From: Streptomyces cirratus | GTDB taxonomy: Bacteria > Actinomycetota > Actinomycetes > Streptomycetales > Streptomycetaceae | NCBI RefSeq assembly: GCF_014650775.1 | Contig: NZ_BMVP01000001.1 | Coordinates: forward strand, 806,001-870,000 | Direction of reading: 5' to 3' | DNA length: 64,000 nt | Shown here: in pieces, positions 60,826 through 64,000 of the stretch | Layout of the letters: every line of letters begins with the position of its first letter | Numbering within the stretch: the stretch's first letter is position 1 | The notes under the pieces: generated by a model | Databases searched by the model: none | What the model saw: only the letters and a program-made list of their open reading frames with translations | What the model was told of the DNA's origin: nothing | Made by a program: the position numbers and the translations under genes

Positions 60826-62685
60826 GTGCCGAACCACGCCTCCCGCCGGACCCTGCTCACCGCGGCCGCCCTGGCCGCCGTCACGGCCACCGGAGCGGCC
60901 TCCTCCGCCTCGGACGTCCGCAGCGCCCCGAACGGCTCCCCCGACGGCGCCCCCGATGACCCGCGCCCCTCCGACTCCGGGCCCGGCGGCCGGCCGGGGC
61001 GCTACCCCGACCGGGCGGAGCTGCGCCGGCTGGTGGCCGGGATGAGCCTCCCCGAGAAGGTCGGGCAGCTGTTCGTGTCCCGGGCGTACGGGCACTCGGC
61101 GAGCGAGCCCGACGCGGCGGACGCGGAGGTGAACCTCGCACAGTTCGGGGTGCGCACCGCCGCCGAACTCGTCGCCCGCTACCACCTGGGCGGGGTCATC
61201 TACTTCGCGTGGGCCCACAACACCCGCACCCCGCAGCAGATCGCCGCCCTGTCCCAGGGCCTCCAGCAGGCGGCGGCCGGCTCGGGCGCCGGCATCCCGC
61301 TGCTGCTGTCCACGGACCAGGAGCACGGCGCCGTCGCCCGCATCGGCAAGCCCGCGACCCTGCTGCCGGGGGCGATGGCGCTCGGCGCCGCCCACCGCGC
61401 GACGGGTTCGACCGCCGAGGCACGCCGGGCCGCGCGGATCTCCGGCGCGGAACTGGCCGCGATGGGCATCCGGCAGGACTACGCGCCGGTCGCGGACGTG
61501 AACGTGAACCCGGCGAACCCGGTGATCGGCGTACGGTCCTTCGGCGCCGACCCGAAGGCGGTGGCGGCGCTGGTCGCCGCCCAGGTGCGCGGCTACCAGG
61601 GCGCGGGGGTGGCCGCCACCGCCAAGCACTTCCCCGGACACGGCGACACCGAGACCGACAGCCACGTCGGACTGCCGGTGATGCGGCACACCCGCGCCCA
61701 GTGGGAGGAGCTGGACGAGCCGCCGTTCCGGGCGGCCGTCGCGGCGGGTGTGGACGCGGTCATGACGGCGCACATCGTCTTCCCCGCGCTCGACCCCTCG
61801 GGGGACCCGGCGACCCTCTCACGGCCGATCGTGACCGGCATCCTGCGCGACCGCCTCGGCTTCGGCGGCGTGGTGGTCACCGACGCCCTGGACATGGCCG
61901 GCGTCCGCCAGAAGTACGGCAACGACCGGGTACCCGTGCTGGCCCTCAAGGCGGGCTGCGACCAGCTGCTGAACCCGCCGGACCTGGCGCTGGCGTACCG
62001 CAGCGTGCTGGGGGCCGTCGAGTCGGGCGAGCTGACCGTGGCTCGGATCGAGGAATCGGTGCTGCGGATCCTCGAACTCAAGGCGCGCCGGGGCCTGTTC
62101 GCCGCCCCCTACACCGCGGGGCCCGAACTGGCGGACGTCGTCGGGGTGTCCGGCCACCTGGCGGCCGCGGACGAGATCGCGGCCGGCACGACGACCCTGC
62201 TGGCCAACCCCGCCGGGGTACTGCCGCTGGACACGGCTGCCGCGCCCCGGGTGCTGGTGACGGGCGCCGCCCCGCCCTCCCCCAGCGGTACCACCGGGCC
62301 CCCTGCGGAGGTACTGGCGCGGGAGCTGACGGCCCTGGGCTGCCGGGCCTCGGCGGTCGCGGCCGAGGGAGCGGTGACGGCGGCGTCCGGCCACGCAGCG
62401 GTGGTGGTGTGCACGTACAACGTCCCGGAGGGCGAGAGCCCGCAGCGGAAGCTGGTGGCGGACCTGCTGGCCACCGGGGTGCCGGTGGTGGCGGTCGCGA
62501 TCCGCAACCCGTACGACGCCGCCCGGCTGCCGGAGTGCGCCGCGGAACTGGCCACGTACTCCTGGACGGACGTGGAGATGCGGGCGGCGGCCCGGGTGAT
62601 CACCGGTGAGCGGCGGCCCGCCGGCCGCCTCCCGGTCCCGGTGCCGGGCCGCTACCCGCTGGGCCACGGGCTGGCGTACGACTGA
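60826..62685 (+). CDS. Secreted GH3 beta-N-acetylhexosaminidase (NagZ-like)
   Basis: 619 residues from GTG 60826, 10 bp after the LysR stop. N-terminal Arg-Arg signal (ASRRTLLTAAALAAVTATG) suggests Tat export. GH3 domain: MSLPEKVGQLF, GGVIYFAWAHNTRTP, QDYAPVADVNVNPANPVIGVRSFG, KHFPGHGDTETDSHVGLP (the NagZ His-Asp dyad) and VVTDALDMAGV (nucleophile Asp). A second alpha/beta domain follows after ~440. NagZ family removes GlcNAc from peptidoglycan fragments or chitin oligomers. Exported form fits wall turnover. Confidence 0.93.
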   Translation: MPNHASRRTLLTAAALAAVTATGAASSASDVRSAPNGSPDGAPDDPRPSDSGPGGRPGRYPDRAELRRLVAGMSLPEKVGQLFVSRAYGHSASEPDAADAEVNLAQFGVRTAAELVARYHLGGVIYFAWAHNTRTPQQIAALSQGLQQAAAGSGAGIPLLLSTDQEHGAVARIGKPATLLPGAMALGAAHRATGSTAEARRAARISGAELAAMGIRQDYAPVADVNVNPANPVIGVRSFGADPKAVAALVAAQVRGYQGAGVAATAKHFPGHGDTETDSHVGLPVMRHTRAQWEELDEPPFRAAVAAGVDAVMTAHIVFPALDPSGDPATLSRPIVTGILRDRLGFGGVVVTDALDMAGVRQKYGNDRVPVLALKAGCDQLLNPPDLALAYRSVLGAVESGELTVARIEESVLRILELKARRGLFAAPYTAGPELADVVGVSGHLAAADEIAAGTTTLLANPAGVLPLDTAAAPRVLVTGAAPPSPSGTTGPPAEVLARELTALGCRASAVAAEGAVTAASGHAAVVVCTYNVPEGESPQRKLVADLLATGVPVVAVAIRNPYDAARLPECAAELATYSWTDVEMRAAARVITGERRPAGRLPVPVPGRYPLGHGLAYD

Positions 62686-62747
62686 GGCTTCGCCGAGTCG
62701 TACGCCGGGCCCGCGGCCCTGCTGCTCCGGAGCCACGGGCCCGGGGG

Positions 62748-64000
62748 CTACGGACGCAGCTGCGCCTCGCGCGGCAGGTCCTGGCGGTCGAGCTGCGGGT
62801 CCGGCTTCGCCAGCGGCGTCGCCCGCCCCGCGTCGGTGAGGGCGGCGGCCGGCGCCACCCCGGCCCACTGGAGGATCCTCGCGGTCGCGAGGTTCCGCTC
62901 GCCGTCCTGGAGCTTGGCGACGTTGGCCCCGTGGTTGGCACCCGGGGCGATCATCACGTAGCTGTCCTTCACCCCGTAGCCGAGGTGGAACGGTTCGGCG
63001 CCCCACGGGTCGTTCTGCCCGTACACGAACAGCATCCGCTCGGCGTGGGCCCGCACCCAGGCGTCGACGTCGGCCATGACGCCCGGCTGGAAGGTCATCG
63101 GGATGTCACGCGGCACGAAGTCGCGCGGCGGCTGGTAGCCGTAGCGGGTCAGCCCCTTGAGGTGCGGCTGCTTGATGTCGGGCGAACCGAGCTGGGTTCC
63201 GGCCTGGTAGTAGTACGGCGTGTACGTCTGCAGGCCCTGGTCGGTGTAGGCCGAGAAGCCGGAGATGGTGTCGACGGTGTCCCAGATCTCCTGGTCGGAG
63301 GCGGTCGCCGCGGCCGGGATGCCGGCGCAGTCGGCGAGCAGGCTGTACTGCCAGAAGGCCCACGTGTAGTCCAGCACGACGGCCTCGTACGCCTTGTCGA
63401 GGTCGCCGACGGTGGTGAAGGTCCAGCCGTTCTCGGCGGCGGCGGCCGCGTACTTGGCCTCCAGCGGCTCGCGGCGGACGAGCGCCTCGCGCTGGACGGC
63501 GTTCAGCTTGTCGCGGCACTCCTTGGTGCCGACCTTGGCGAGGAACCGGTCGTAGGCCGAGTCCTCCTTGTTGTTGACGTCGTTCGGCGCGACGTAGGCG
63601 ACGACGCCGTCCATGTCACGCGGGTAGAAGCGCTCGTAGTACGTCGCCGTCATACCGCCCTTGCTGCCGCCCGTGGCGATCCAGTTCTTGCTGTAGATCT
63701 TCTTGAGGGCGGTGAAGAGGCGGTGCTGGTCGCTGGCGGCCTGCCAGATGTCCAGGTCCGACCAGTTGGCGGGGTCGGGCCGGGAGGGTGTGAAGAATCG
63801 ATACTCCAAGGACACCTGGTTGCCGTCGACGATGGCCGTCGGCTCGCTGCGGCGCGGGCTGGTGTTGACGTTGTAGCCGGAGGTGTAGAAGACCGTGGGC
63901 CGGGAGGTGTCCTTGTGCAGCAGGGTCAGGCGCTGCTTGAAGGTCCCCTTGGAGGGCTGACGGTGGTCGATCGGCTGCTCGTAGGCGAGCACGAAGAAGC
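62748..64000 (-). CDS. Secreted PS-10 / S37-family tripeptidyl peptidase, N-terminus outside window
   Basis: 417 residues visible, running off the right edge, so signal peptide and start are missing. MLAYEQPIDHRQPSKGTFKQRL, TVFYTSGYNV and the nucleophile motif WIATGGSKGGMTATYYERFYP are typical of the Streptomyces S37 (PS-10) peptidase family, relatives of S28. Catalytic Asp/His candidates: YGQNDPWGAE and APGANHGANVAKL. Cys pair (KECRDK, ADCAG). Cuts peptides outside the cell. Convergent with the nagZ-like gene, 62 bp between stops. Confidence 0.92.
   Translation of the reverse strand, partial: FFVLAYEQPIDHRQPSKGTFKQRLTLLHKDTSRPTVFYTSGYNVNTSPRRSEPTAIVDGNQVSLEYRFFTPSRPDPANWSDLDIWQAASDQHRLFTALKKIYSKNWIATGGSKGGMTATYYERFYPRDMDGVVAYVAPNDVNNKEDSAYDRFLAKVGTKECRDKLNAVQREALVRREPLEAKYAAAAAENGWTFTTVGDLDKAYEAVVLDYTWAFWQYSLLADCAGIPAAATASDQEIWDTVDTISGFSAYTDQGLQTYTPYYYQAGTQLGSPDIKQPHLKGLTRYGYQPPRDFVPRDIPMTFQPGVMADVDAWVRAHAERMLFVYGQNDPWGAEPFHLGYGVKDSYVMIAPGANHGANVAKLQDGERNLATARILQWAGVAPAAALTDAGRATPLAKPDPQLDRQDLPREAQLRP

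Overview
The window reads as a chromosomal segment of a Streptomyces. GC content is very high, codons end mostly in G or C, GTG and TTG starts are common, stop-start overlaps of the ATGA/GTGA type recur, and the gene set is typical of the genus (PknG signalling cluster, SsbB, paired dynamins, thioester-domain surface protein, prokaryotic phospholipase A2). From memory, the order ssbB, dynamin pair, tRNA-Arg, mmsA/iol, copZA, citrate synthase, recD2 resembles the conserved core around SCO2680-SCO2740 of S. coelicolor; this was not checked by search.

Layout. 1-5034: carbohydrate ABC importer (binding-protein C-terminus, two permeases), a GH4 phospho-glycosidase and a BadF/BadG-type sugar kinase, one co-directional operon. 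5280-15842: a seven-gene signalling operon glnX-glnH-(coiled-coil protein)-pknG-PP2C phosphatase-VWA protein-zinc-ribbon/FHA protein. Its first genes match the mycobacterial glnX-glnH-pknG amino-acid sensing module. 15855-25527: housekeeping and hypothetical genes including a PCMT-like methyltransferase, truncated haemoglobin, thioesterase, EttA, barstar, a PAP2-diacylglycerol-kinase fusion, a thioester-type surface protein that lacks the thioester cysteine, and SsbB. 25627-29065: two dynamin-like GTPases (DynB/DynA type). 29389-29461: tRNA-Arg(UCU). 29628-39995: glycosyltransferase with TPRs, collagen-like protein, phospholipase A2, alpha/beta hydrolase, phosphopantetheinyl transferase, a frameshifted GNAT, a subtilase, and a WxL-like protein next to a WxL-binding (DUF916) membrane protein. 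43346-50623: myo-inositol catabolism (mmsA, iolD, iolB, iolC leftward; an isomerase and a dehydrogenase rightward). 50857-53812: copper efflux (HTH protein, CsoR-type operator, copZ, copA). 54204-62685: citrate synthase, RecD2, DUF937, EamA, LysR, NagZ-like GH3. The window ends inside a PS-10 (S37) peptidase.

Two items stand out. First, about 40.1-43.25 kb is an accessory island of visibly lower GC content. It holds an XRE/DUF5753 regulator with its small partner and DUF6879 protein. Downstream of that, transcribed the same way, is an operon of four very short ORFs (26, 28, 27 and 21 codons), the first three joined by stop-start overlaps and the fourth behind a perfect Shine-Dalgarno. They are followed by a Cys-tailed GRDP-like protein with a TTA codon at position 11, and another unknown protein. 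The same 10-bp-phased direct repeat lies upstream of both [13 protein letters not shown] units, so the regulator probably controls both. I know of no described system of this form. Second, two oppositely oriented copies of a ~188-bp element with ~40-bp imperfect terminal inverted repeats (23569-23756 and 35439-35625) look like a MITE family. One copy ends inside a stop codon and the other ends 13 bp before a start codon.
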